A stretch of DNA of 64,000 bases from Candidatus Paceibacterota bacterium (GTDB taxonomy: Bacteria > Actinomycetota > Actinomycetes > Nanopelagicales > Nanopelagicaceae), in contig DATKUL010000001.1 of NCBI GenBank assembly GCA_035530615.1, forward strand, positions 186,001-250,000, written 5' to 3'. Positions 8,552-17,161 of this stretch are shown here, one piece after another. A program made the translations under genes and the position numbers. The stretch's first letter is position 1; each line of letters opens with the position of its first letter. The notes under the pieces were generated by a model. It had not been told where the DNA came from. It searched no databases and worked only from the letters and a program-made list of their open reading frames with translations.

Positions 8552-9436
8552 GTGACTTCGAAACAGACCCTGCTTGTTACCGGGGCAACAGGTCATATGG
8601 CAGCGATGCTTCTGCCCGCACTCGAGGAAAAATTTGCTATACGAACGGTCACCGAAGATCTCTCAGTATCAGATCACCAGAGCCTTGCCCCCCTATTTGA
8701 GGGGGTGGACTCTGTTCTTCATCTGGCATATCACAAGTCCAGCCCGACACATGTCTATGACCCAACAGTCCCGCAGATCGAGAAATTCGACGATGAATTC
8801 TTGAATATTCGCATGGCGCAGAACATTTACAGATGCTCCTTCGACGCCGGCATTAAGCGCATAGTGGTTGCAAGTTCAAACCACGCCACCGACTGGTATG
8901 AAAATGCATTAGTTCACACCAATAAGCGTGACATGGTGACGCCGACAGAGACTCCCCTAGCTGACAATTTCTATGGTTGGTCAAAAATCGCGTATGAATC
9001 CCTAGGTTTCGTGTACGCCTGCGGCTCTCTCGGGCGATCGATGGAGGTTGTTCAAGTGCGTATCGGCGCACCCCGAGAGATCGATGCCGCAACTTATTCT
9101 GCTGATGAACCTGCCGCTCCCCAACTCGGTCCTGCATTCCAGACGGGACTGACTCGCTACAAACGAGATCTGGGCGCATGGCTCAGCAAGAGAGATGCAC
9201 AGCAACTGTTCCTTCGCAGCCTGACGGTCGAGAACATCAATGACCAATATGGCGTGCCTTTCCTCATCGTCTACGGAATCAGCAACAACACCCGCGCTTT
9301 CTGGTCTCTTATCAATGCAAGGGAAATCTTGGGATACGAACCTCAAGATGATTCGGAAGTTCAGTATGCAACTGATATTCAGAGGTTGCTCACGGGCCCG
9401 ACCGCAAATGTTCGTGGTGGAAGAGTGGGCGCATGA
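8552..9436 (+). CDS. NAD-dependent epimerase/dehydratase family (uronate dehydrogenase-like)
   Basis: A 294-residue extended-type SDR protein starting at a GTG. The NAD site GATGHMA is at residues 11-17, a conserved ASSNHATDWYE segment follows, and the active-site YxxxK is intact (Tyr141, Lys145 in YGWSK). Size and motif spacing resemble hexuronate dehydrogenases, which oxidise uronic acids to aldarolactones. It is the first gene of the plus-strand operon and overlaps the next gene by four bases. Two lactonase-type amidohydrolases and an enolase-superfamily enzyme follow, which supports a sugar-acid role. The exact substrate is not readable. Confidence 0.8.
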   Translation: MTSKQTLLVTGATGHMAAMLLPALEEKFAIRTVTEDLSVSDHQSLAPLFEGVDSVLHLAYHKSSPTHVYDPTVPQIEKFDDEFLNIRMAQNIYRCSFDAGIKRIVVASSNHATDWYENALVHTNKRDMVTPTETPLADNFYGWSKIAYESLGFVYACGSLGRSMEVVQVRIGAPREIDAATYSADEPAAPQLGPAFQTGLTRYKRDLGAWLSKRDAQQLFLRSLTVENINDQYGVPFLIVYGISNNTRAFWSLINAREILGYEPQDDSEVQYATDIQRLLTGPTANVRGGRVGA

Positions 9437-10215
9437 TCAACCAATCTCTAGAGTTCTTTGACTGCAATACATATATAGGGCAGGTTTCCATCCCGCGTTT
9501 CTTCCCAGAGAGGGTGACCCCAGAAGTCCTTCTTGGAGAACTGGATCGAATCGGCATTAATCAAGCTTTAGTCACGCACGTCGCGGCTCGTGAATACTCG
9601 CCTGCGAAGGGAAATGATCTTCTTCGCGATGAACTCGCCAATGTCGAGCGCTTGAGTCCATGCCTGACGCTCCTTCCCCATGCGACAGGCGAACTCTGGT
9701 CCCCCGATGTGTTACGTGAAGAACTTCGCCAAAGAGGGGCCAAGGCAGTTCGCCTCTTCCCTGGCCTAACGCTTCACCGATACCCACTTGATTACCGCGT
9801 TGTTGGGGAGCTCTTCGAGGTCCTTCAAGATGCACGGGTACCCGTGCTGGTGGACTTTGACCTAGGACGCCGCGACGAGATGGACTGGCCAGGTCTCTAT
9901 GACATAAATGAACGTTACCCAGAACTTCCAATGATTCTCATTCGCCCCGGTGGTCGTAGCGATCGCGGTCTCTATCCGCTTCTATCTCGCACTAAAAATG
10001 TCTTTGTTGAGACTGGTGGATATTGGGCTCACCGAGGTCTCGAACGGATCTGCGATCAGTTCGGTGCCGAACGGCTCGTCTACGGATCAGGATTTCCTTA
10101 CTGGACGTTGAGTGGGGCTGCCTACCACGTCGCCACCGCGCGAATTTCAGAGTCCGAACGTACCGCCATTGCTAGCGGTAATTTGAAAGGCATTCTGGAA
10201 GGGGTGAAGTTGTGA
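9433..10215 (+). CDS. Amidohydrolase-2-like TIM-barrel protein lacking metal ligands
   Basis: A 260-residue relative of the amidohydrolase_2 (PF04909-type) family. The usual HxH metal motif at the end of strand 1 reads CNTY here (Asn12 and Tyr14 instead of His). The late GSDFP motif reads GSGFP, so the catalytic Asp is missing too. It may be a pseudoenzyme partner or act without metal. Both ends overlap neighbours by four bases, and the next gene is an intact homologue, which favours a paired or heteromeric function. No frameshift or stop is present, so it is maintained as a protein. Confidence 0.8.
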   Translation: MINQSLEFFDCNTYIGQVSIPRFFPERVTPEVLLGELDRIGINQALVTHVAAREYSPAKGNDLLRDELANVERLSPCLTLLPHATGELWSPDVLREELRQRGAKAVRLFPGLTLHRYPLDYRVVGELFEVLQDARVPVLVDFDLGRRDEMDWPGLYDINERYPELPMILIRPGGRSDRGLYPLLSRTKNVFVETGGYWAHRGLERICDQFGAERLVYGSGFPYWTLSGAAYHVATARISESERTAIASGNLKGILEGVKL

Positions 10216-11036
10216 CCGTTTTCTTCCGGCACTTTGAGAAGCAGACTCCCATCATCGACGCGCATTCCCACATGGGATCTTTTCGCAGCTTCAATATCCC
10301 GATGAATGGTCCTGATGGAATGATCCAGCAGATGGATTCCGTTGGAATCGATGTTGCATGTATCAGCCATCACTCTTCGATATCCGCAGATGTTAATTTC
10401 GGCAATAACGAAATCGCAAGAGCTATTCGCGAGTACCCAGCACGCTTTATTGGCTTCTGTGTTACTAACCCAAACTATCCGAGCGAGACTCATGAGCAGA
10501 TTGAGCGATGCTTCTCTCAGCCTGGATTCGGAGGTTTCAAAGCGCACCCCGAACTACACGGAAATTATCCTCTCGATGGTCCGGGGTATGCGCCGATGTG
10601 GGAGTACGCGAATGCACACAGTCTTCCCATACTTTCACATAGTTACTTTGGCGGTGACCGCCTGGATGTCTTCAAGAAACTTGCAGAAAAGTACCCGAAT
10701 ACAACAGTACTTTTGGGGCATGCAGGTTTAGACCTTGGGCTCGAGAATGCCGTTGCTCTTACACAATCCGTTCCTAATGTTGTTCTCGACATGACAGCAA
10801 TGCAGCGACATTGCGGAGCAGTCGAACATTTAGTTTCTCTCGCAGATCCATCCAAGTTGGTTTGGGGATCTGACATGCCGTTCATCGATCCTGGCATGAT
10901 AATCGGTGCGGTCGTCCTGGCTGATATTTCAACTGAGGTCCGCAATGCGATTCTCTACGACAATATGTCAAAAATTCTCCGCATCACTGTCTCCTCGACA
11001 GGGATAGTTCGACAAGATTCCAAGGTTGCAAATTGA
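10212..11036 (+). CDS. Amidohydrolase-2 family metal-dependent hydrolase
   Basis: A 274-residue TIM-barrel hydrolase with a full set of metal ligands. HSH occupies residues 18-20 after DA, a conserved Lys lies in GGFKAHPEL, His residues lie in SHSYFG and LLGHAG, and the catalytic Asp is in GSDMPFID. The family includes lactonases and decarboxylases, and in this context an aldarolactone or enol-lactone hydrolase is plausible. The GTG start overlaps the previous stop by four bases. It probably works with the degenerate homologue encoded just before it. Confidence 0.85.
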   Translation: MTVFFRHFEKQTPIIDAHSHMGSFRSFNIPMNGPDGMIQQMDSVGIDVACISHHSSISADVNFGNNEIARAIREYPARFIGFCVTNPNYPSETHEQIERCFSQPGFGGFKAHPELHGNYPLDGPGYAPMWEYANAHSLPILSHSYFGGDRLDVFKKLAEKYPNTTVLLGHAGLDLGLENAVALTQSVPNVVLDMTAMQRHCGAVEHLVSLADPSKLVWGSDMPFIDPGMIIGAVVLADISTEVRNAILYDNMSKILRITVSSTGIVRQDSKVAN

Positions 11037-12136
11037 TAATCCAAAGAGTCCAAGCTTTTCCCGTCAGGGTTCCACGAGTGCACGCAGCTCGCAGTGCATT
11101 CGGTGTGCGCACTTACACTGATGCTGGAATTGTTCGTATTGACACTGATCAAGGTGTGATTGGTTGGGGTGAGATCTCTCTTGTGTGGGGTCGAATGGGA
11201 AGCGGCTTGACTCTCGATGTTAATCGCATCCTTGCTCCTGCTCTTGTCGGACTAGAGGCTCACTCCATTACCCAAATTTCCCAGATGATGGAGAAAATAC
11301 TCCCGGGTCGGGAGGATTCCCCTGCGCGCGCAGGAGTCGAGATGGCACTAATCGATGCAATCACCAAAGCTGCAAACATTCCGGCACACATGGTCCTTGG
11401 TGGTGTTACACAGAGCAGTGTCAATCTCAGCATCTCGCTTCACATGGACGAGCCGAGCCTCATGGCGGAGGAAGCGGCCACTTGGGTCCAACGCGGATTT
11501 CGAACTCTGAAAGTTAAAATGGGTCGTGATTGGGAAGATGATCGAAAGGCGATACGCGCGGTTCGAGAAGCAGCCGGTCCGGATGTGTCGATCCGCGTTG
11601 ATATAAACGAGGGATGGCATTCCGTCTCCGTAGCGGCCCGTCGGATCAGCGAACTTCGCGACTTTGATGTGCAATTAATAGAACAACCGCTCCCCGCGCA
11701 TGACTTGGCAGGAATGGCAGAACTGCGAAATCGCTCTGAGATTCCTATCGCTGCCGATGATGCAGTCTGGTCAATCAGAGATGCACTCGCAGTAGTGCAA
11801 GCAAGGGCAGCCGACATCATCAATGTTTACGTAAGCGAAGCAGGGGGACTATTCCCCGCCCGCGCCATTGCGGAAATCGCAGCTGCGTCAGGAATTAGTA
11901 CCTGGGTCGGCAGCATGCCCGAACTCGGAATCGGCACAGCAGCGAATTTGCATCTTGCTGCATCACTGCCTTCCTATGAATTAGCAGCAGATGCCTGCGG
12001 ATTTCTTTACCATAAAGGTGACGTAATTTCAGAAACATTTGAAGTCGTTTCTGGATGCATCAATGTTCCAACTGGTCCGGGCCTGGGCGTGGAAGTCGAC
12101 ATCGATGCAATAAACCACTATCGCTTGGACCTTTAA
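11033..12136 (+). CDS. Mandelate racemase/muconate lactonizing enzyme family (enolase superfamily)
   Basis: A 367-residue protein with an N-terminal capping domain and a C-terminal barrel. The KxK motif (Lys160, Lys162) is intact, and metal ligand candidates are Asp190, Glu217 (IEQPL) and Asp242 (ADD). The position usually holding the second base Lys on the following strands reads NVYVSEAGG, so a Tyr is present instead. The TTG start overlaps the previous TGA, giving the four-base junction TTGA. Members dehydrate or isomerise sugar acids and lactones, which fits this cluster; the substrate is not known. Confidence 0.85.
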   Translation: MIIQRVQAFPVRVPRVHAARSAFGVRTYTDAGIVRIDTDQGVIGWGEISLVWGRMGSGLTLDVNRILAPALVGLEAHSITQISQMMEKILPGREDSPARAGVEMALIDAITKAANIPAHMVLGGVTQSSVNLSISLHMDEPSLMAEEAATWVQRGFRTLKVKMGRDWEDDRKAIRAVREAAGPDVSIRVDINEGWHSVSVAARRISELRDFDVQLIEQPLPAHDLAGMAELRNRSEIPIAADDAVWSIRDALAVVQARAADIINVYVSEAGGLFPARAIAEIAAASGISTWVGSMPELGIGTAANLHLAASLPSYELAADACGFLYHKGDVISETFEVVSGCINVPTGPGLGVEVDIDAINHYRLDL

Positions 12137-12175
12137 GGAAAGCGTCGGATTCGCCGGCAATAACGAAAGGACACT

Positions 12176-12946
12176 GTGACTACAAATACTCACCTTGAGG
12201 AATGGACACGGAGCGAGTGCCAAGAAAACGGCCCGCGAACTCTCGTTGTACTGCCCATCGGTGCCCTTGAGCAACACGGCCCACATCTACCTCTGGGCAC
12301 AGATACGATTTTAGCTGAACACATTGCACGCGCAGCGGTTTCACAAGTGGAGAAGCGCATTCCCGTAGTCGTTGCCCCATCTTTCTATTACGGAAGTTCA
12401 CACCACCATCTGTTGCACGGCGGAACTGCTTCGATCACCACGGAAGCTCTCTACGCTGCCCTACGCGATGTGGTCACCACACTTCTCCAGAGCAAGTTCA
12501 AAAGCGTATTCATAATCAATGGGCACGGTGGGAATCAAGAAATTGTTCAACTCGTAGCCCGCGATGTGGCGCTGACGGAAGGGGTGCGTGTCGCGGCTGG
12601 AAGCTACTTCCACATGGCCCGTCCCGCACTCATAGAGAGCGGAGTTGAAGACCTCGGTGAATTACCTGGACACGCGGGCGCTTTTGAAACCTCACTCATG
12701 TTAGCTGCGCGACCCGACCTCGTACGTTTGTCGTTGGCTCCTAGTCGAGAGAAGCCAGAGGCGAACTGGCCGAAGGGTTCGTTGTATCGAGTCGGCGCTC
12801 CAGGACCTTTCCGAGGCGCCGCCGGTTACAGCGACAGCCCATCGAATGCGGACCCGATTCTAGGTGCCACCATGTTGGAAGCCTGTGTAACTGCAGTCAG
12901 TATGGCCCTCATTGAATTCCACGGAGAAAACTTGGATACCAAGTGA
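12176..12946 (+). CDS. Creatininase-family amide hydrolase
   Basis: A 256-residue protein with the creatininase-fold metal site: LPIGALEQHGPHLPLGTDT provides Glu32, His34 and Asp43, and INGHGGN and GHAGAFETS provide the remaining ligands. Members open cyclic amides or deformylate small amides. AAAGGA precedes a GTG start at a suitable distance. It comes 39 bases after the enolase-superfamily gene, with the same orientation. Its presence with a D-aminoacylase and a D-amino-acid enzyme suggests the pathway handles an amide-containing compound. Confidence 0.85.
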   Translation: MTTNTHLEEWTRSECQENGPRTLVVLPIGALEQHGPHLPLGTDTILAEHIARAAVSQVEKRIPVVVAPSFYYGSSHHHLLHGGTASITTEALYAALRDVVTTLLQSKFKSVFIINGHGGNQEIVQLVARDVALTEGVRVAAGSYFHMARPALIESGVEDLGELPGHAGAFETSLMLAARPDLVRLSLAPSREKPEANWPKGSLYRVGAPGPFRGAAGYSDSPSNADPILGATMLEACVTAVSMALIEFHGENLDTK

Positions 12947-12986
12947 AATCAACAACCGAACCGACAATCAATACTCTAGGAGAAAG

Positions 12987-13862
12987 ATGACAGAGTTAAT
13001 GCGTATCGCAACCATTCGAGACGGAGTCAACGAACGCCCCGCACTAGTTGATACCAAACGAGGTGTTGTCCTCGTTGGCGATCTCCTCCCAGAGTACTTT
13101 GGCGACGCTATGTCCCTTTTTGAAGGAGACACCTATAAGAATCTTTGCCGACTTGCGAAGGTCGCTCCCGATAATGTTTTCCGAGCACCTGAGAGTGTTC
13201 AGTACGCACCTCCATACCGTCGCCCCCATAAAATTTGGGGAATCGGTTTGAATTACCGAGAACACGCGGGAGACCTCAACGAGGTACCACCCACCGAACC
13301 GGCCTCGTTTATCAAGGGTGACCACACCATCATTGGTCAAGACGACAACATCTACCTTCCCCCACAGAGCACTCGAGTCACCGCCGAAGCTGAGCTCGGG
13401 CTCGTGATCGGACGGACCTGTCGCAATGTTTCCGAAAAGGATGCGCTTGACTACGTGTGGGGCGTCTGTTTGATTCTCGACCAGACCGCGGAAGATATTC
13501 TGCAGCGCAATCCCCGTTTCTTAACACGAGCGAAAAACTTCAGTACTTTCTTCTCATTCGGCCCGACACTGATTCCCCTCGCCGAAGTGCTTGAGAAGTT
13601 TCCAACTCTTAACGATATTGTCGTAACCACGGTCATCAATGGTCGCAAGCACCGCAGCAATAGCGTCGCCAACATGACATTTGGGCCAGAACTATTAGTG
13701 AGTTTCCATAGCGAAGTAATGCCGCTCTTTGCGGGCGACATCATCTCCACTGGAACTCCCGGTGCAGTAGTAATTCAAGATGGCGACATCGCAGAGTGTC
13801 GCATCCCAGGACTCGGCATTCTCAGCAATCCCGTACGGACACAAGTGGCGGATCCAGTGTGA
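12987..13862 (+). CDS. Fumarylacetoacetate hydrolase family protein
   Basis: I chose the ATG at 12987, which follows AGGAGAAAG; a longer frame runs back into the previous gene. The protein is about 291 residues. The FAH fold is indicated by WGIGLNYREHA, the metal-binding acidic pattern in TAEAELGLVIGRT, and LDQTAEDILQ, with the late GDIISTGTPGAV motif. Members hydrolyse or hydrate 2-keto or beta-diketo acids, so it could act at the lower end of the pathway. Its stop overlaps the next GTG start. Confidence 0.88.
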   Translation: MTELMRIATIRDGVNERPALVDTKRGVVLVGDLLPEYFGDAMSLFEGDTYKNLCRLAKVAPDNVFRAPESVQYAPPYRRPHKIWGIGLNYREHAGDLNEVPPTEPASFIKGDHTIIGQDDNIYLPPQSTRVTAEAELGLVIGRTCRNVSEKDALDYVWGVCLILDQTAEDILQRNPRFLTRAKNFSTFFSFGPTLIPLAEVLEKFPTLNDIVVTTVINGRKHRSNSVANMTFGPELLVSFHSEVMPLFAGDIISTGTPGAVVIQDGDIAECRIPGLGILSNPVRTQVADPV

Positions 13863-15145
13863 AGCCCCTCAACCTCAACCAACTAAGAGACGAACAGCTC
13901 GATCATCACTACAAGGGCATTCCGCTCAATGCACAGTTGCAACTCTCTGAGATCGGCAAGCAAGGCTGGAACGTAGCTCGCGGCGACCTAGCTCTACCGG
14001 TGACGACATTGCGCGTGAACGCGATCTCTCACAACATCGCCACTATGGCGAATTACTGTCAGCGTCATGGTGCCTCTCTCGCACCGCACGGCAAGACAAC
14101 AATGTCCCCCCAGCTCTTCGATCTTCAGATCGCTGCAGGTGCATGGGGTATTACGGCCGCCACTCCGTCTCAGGTGCGCGTAATGCGACGGTATGGAGTC
14201 TCCCGAATTATTCTCGCTAACCAACTCGTCGAGCCCTCTGCTCTCCGTTGGGTGGCAGATCAACTCGACGCTGATCCCTCGTTTGATTTTCTCTGCCTAG
14301 TTGATAATCCGGATGCTGTCGCGCGGATGGATCAGATTCTGCAGAGTGCAGGTTCGCAGAGAAAGTTGCGCGTCCTTGTCGAGGTAGGCGTTGCAGGTGG
14401 TCGAAGCGGCGCACGCAGCGAAGAGGAAGTCCTAGCGACCGCAGAAGCAGTAGCTAAATCCTCAACTCTCGAACTCGCTGGCGTGGAAACTTACGAGGGT
14501 CTCTCCGCGCGGGGCGGTAGTGTTGAAGATATAAAAGCCGTTGATGCTCTACTTCAACGTGTTCGTGACGTCACGGTCAAACTTGCCAATCGCGATCTCT
14601 TCTCTACAGACGAGATCGTCGTCACTGCAGGCGGCAGCGCTTATTTCGACCGCGTGGTCGCGGTTCTTTCAGACTGGTCTGGCACAGATATGAATGTCCG
14701 TCTCGTCTTGCGCAGCGGTTGTTATATATCCCATGACTCTGGTCGCTACCATAAAATGTCACCGTTCGATGGTCGACGTTCGCCCGAGGAATCTTCTTAC
14801 TTGACCAACGCCCTTGAAGCATGGGCCGTCGTACTCTCTCGACCCGAGTCCAATCTCGTGGTTTTAGGCACAGGCAGACGTGACGTCTCCTTTGATGTGG
14901 ATCTACCAATTCCCCTTCGTGTCCACCACGAGGATGGGACCGTTTCGGAGTTGGTCGATTGCTCCACCATCAAACTCATGGATCAACATGCGTTCCTTAC
15001 CGTTCCCACTGCGACCAAACTAAATCCTGGTGATGTGGTCGTCTTGGGGTTATCCCACCCCTGCACGGCATTCGATAAATTCCGACTGCTCCCGGTCATT
15101 GACGACGACTTCAATGTCGTCGATGGCATTCTTACGTTCTTCTGA
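13859..15145 (+). CDS. PLP-dependent D-amino acid deaminase/aldolase-like protein (D-serine dehydratase family, alanine racemase fold)
   Basis: I take the GTG at 13859 as start (428 residues), since it overlaps the previous TGA like other junctions in this operon. The N-terminal alanine-racemase barrel has the PLP lysine in APHGKTTM (Lys79). The C-terminal D-serine dehydratase-like domain has LSHPCTAFDKF, where His and Cys bind zinc in the DSD family. Such enzymes deaminate D-serine or D-threonine, or cleave D-threo-hydroxy amino acids. RidA follows directly, which fits an enzyme releasing reactive enamine/imine products. Confidence 0.85.
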   Translation: MKPLNLNQLRDEQLDHHYKGIPLNAQLQLSEIGKQGWNVARGDLALPVTTLRVNAISHNIATMANYCQRHGASLAPHGKTTMSPQLFDLQIAAGAWGITAATPSQVRVMRRYGVSRIILANQLVEPSALRWVADQLDADPSFDFLCLVDNPDAVARMDQILQSAGSQRKLRVLVEVGVAGGRSGARSEEEVLATAEAVAKSSTLELAGVETYEGLSARGGSVEDIKAVDALLQRVRDVTVKLANRDLFSTDEIVVTAGGSAYFDRVVAVLSDWSGTDMNVRLVLRSGCYISHDSGRYHKMSPFDGRRSPEESSYLTNALEAWAVVLSRPESNLVVLGTGRRDVSFDVDLPIPLRVHHEDGTVSELVDCSTIKLMDQHAFLTVPTATKLNPGDVVVLGLSHPCTAFDKFRLLPVIDDDFNVVDGILTFF

Positions 15146-15159
15146 AAGGTATATGATTC

Positions 15160-15543
15160 ATGATTCAAAAAATTGATGAAACTTTTACAGGACCGCCACC
15201 CGGGGGCGCTTACAGCCATAGCATTCGTAAAGGGAACTTCGTGGCGATTGCGGGACAGTGTGGTTACTTGTCCGACCGGACACTAGTTGAAGGTTTAGAA
15301 GAGCAGACTCGACTTGCTATAAAGAACCTGCAATTCGCTCTCGAGGGAGCGGGTGGGACTCTGGGCGATGTAATAACCGTAAATGTTTTTCTCACCGATT
15401 CGGATCACTTCGACAGAATGAATCGTGTGTACGCAGAATTCTTTGAGACGCCCTACCCAGCGCGCACCACTGTATTTGTCGGACTAAGACCCGGCGTCCT
15501 ATTTGAGATCAACGCGCTCGCCATACTTACCGAGACGGACTGA
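15160..15543 (+). CDS. RidA family enamine/imine deaminase
   Basis: A 127-residue RidA/YjgF/UK114 protein, the normal length. The family signature near the C-terminus is present (YPARTTVFVGL), including the arginine that binds the substrate carboxylate. RidA hydrolyses 2-aminoacrylate-type intermediates released by PLP enzymes. Its position between a D-amino acid deaminase-like gene and a D-aminoacylase gene gives it an obvious local job. A GAAAGG site precedes the ATG. Confidence 0.92.
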   Translation: MIQKIDETFTGPPPGGAYSHSIRKGNFVAIAGQCGYLSDRTLVEGLEEQTRLAIKNLQFALEGAGGTLGDVITVNVFLTDSDHFDRMNRVYAEFFETPYPARTTVFVGLRPGVLFEINALAILTETD

Positions 15544-15547
15544 TTGC

Positions 15548-17161
15548 GTGAAGAACGACCTGTTGCTACGTGGCGCATCTGTCGTTGATGGCACAGGACG
15601 TAAGGCCTTCCCTGCCGACATCACTGTGTCCAATGGGAGAATCTCCGCTATAGAGAACGTTGGAACGGCACAACGAACAAGTCGCGAAATTGATGCAGAT
15701 GGACTAACTCTGACCCCAGGATTCGTTGATGTGCACACCCACTGCGATTTTAGTTTGTCCGCCTTCCCTAGGGCTGAGTCGATGACTCGCCAGGGAGTTA
15801 CTACTCAAGTCGTTGGCAATTGCGGCATCTCCCCCTTTCCAGTTGTGCCAGGAAGGGAGCACCTTCTTCGTGAGTACTCTGCATTCCTTGATGCAGGATT
15901 ACCGTGGGGAAGTTGGCATAGTACACAGGAGTTCTTCGCCTTCCTGGAGCAATTGCCACTAGCCAGCAATATTGCGGTGCAGGTAGGTCATGGCACGGTT
16001 CGAATTGCAGCGATGGGTTTTGATACTGGATCGCCAAATGATCAGGATTTGGAAATGATGTGCAAGTTCGTTGCTGAAGCAATGGCTGCTGGAGCCGTTG
16101 GAATGTCCAGCGGGCTAACGTACGCTCCGGCAAGCGCTGCCAGTACTGCCGAATTAATTGCTCTCGCAAAAGTGCTCGCGCCTTTCGGAGGTATTTACTC
16201 CAGCCACATTCGAAGTGAAGCAACCGGTCTCATCGAGGCGGTGAACGAGGCAATTGAAATCGGAACTGCCGCTGGCGTCCCCGTACAAATCAGTCACCTC
16301 AAAGCCATGGGAAGGAATAACTGGAACAAGATTGATGACACGTTACGACTTATTGACCGCGCTGTGAGCGAAGGTGTCGACATTGCCATGGATCAGTACC
16401 CATACTCTGCTGGCAGCACAGGATTAGCCGTCATACTTCCGCGTTGGGCGATGGCCGGTGGCGTTACCGAAATGCAACGCCGACTCCAAGATCCCGAACA
16501 GAGAATTGCTATCCGGTCTCAAATCATCAAACAGGACGCCGAAGATATTCGAGCGGGGTTGCGCGAGTTAGATCCAGATGTCGTAGTCATTGCCGACCTG
16601 CCGCCAGGTCGGTTCAAACAATACGTCGGTCAATCACTCACACAGATCGGACAGGCGCTCGGAGAACATCCGGTAGATGTCGCCCTCGACATGCTAGAAG
16701 AATTTGGTAATGGAATTCTCACTCTTGTGCACGGCCAATCTCAAGAGAACGTCAGTACGGTTATGCAACATCCTCGTACGATGATCGCCAGCGACGGGTG
16801 GACTTTGAGTCCGACTGAAGGTGGCAAGCCACACCCACGAAGTTATGGCACCTTCGCTCGAGTATTAGGACGCTACGTGCGCGAAGATCATGTGCTCACC
16901 CTCGAGGATGCGGTGCGGAAGATGACCTCATTACCCGCATCACGGTTCTCACTGGCTGACCGCGGTCTTATACGAGAAGGATTTCATGCAGACATGGTCC
17001 TCTTCGACAAGAACACGATCCTCGATACGGCTACATTCGAAGACCCGCATCAGTTCGCGATCGGGGTCAAGTATGTGCTGGTCAACGGAGAACTGATCAT
17101 CGCAGAAGGACAGGACACTGGAGTTGCTGCTGGACGCGTACTGAAGAGGGGCATCAGATGA
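15548..17161 (+). CDS. N-acyl-D-amino-acid deacylase (D-aminoacylase, amidohydrolase family 3)
   Basis: I place the start at the GTG at 15548, four bases after the RidA stop, giving 537 residues; an upstream frame overlaps ridA and is unlikely. Motifs include GFVDVHTHCDFS (His63 and His65), VGNCGIS, SSGLTYAP, SSHIRSEA, QISHLKAMG and IASDGW, all typical of D-aminoacylases. The reaction would release a D-amino acid and a carboxylate. With the preceding D-amino acid enzyme and RidA it forms a logical three-step route from N-acyl-D-amino acid to keto acid. It overlaps the next gene by four bases. Confidence 0.9.
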   Translation: MKNDLLLRGASVVDGTGRKAFPADITVSNGRISAIENVGTAQRTSREIDADGLTLTPGFVDVHTHCDFSLSAFPRAESMTRQGVTTQVVGNCGISPFPVVPGREHLLREYSAFLDAGLPWGSWHSTQEFFAFLEQLPLASNIAVQVGHGTVRIAAMGFDTGSPNDQDLEMMCKFVAEAMAAGAVGMSSGLTYAPASAASTAELIALAKVLAPFGGIYSSHIRSEATGLIEAVNEAIEIGTAAGVPVQISHLKAMGRNNWNKIDDTLRLIDRAVSEGVDIAMDQYPYSAGSTGLAVILPRWAMAGGVTEMQRRLQDPEQRIAIRSQIIKQDAEDIRAGLRELDPDVVVIADLPPGRFKQYVGQSLTQIGQALGEHPVDVALDMLEEFGNGILTLVHGQSQENVSTVMQHPRTMIASDGWTLSPTEGGKPHPRSYGTFARVLGRYVREDHVLTLEDAVRKMTSLPASRFSLADRGLIREGFHADMVLFDKNTILDTATFEDPHQFAIGVKYVLVNGELIIAEGQDTGVAAGRVLKRGIR

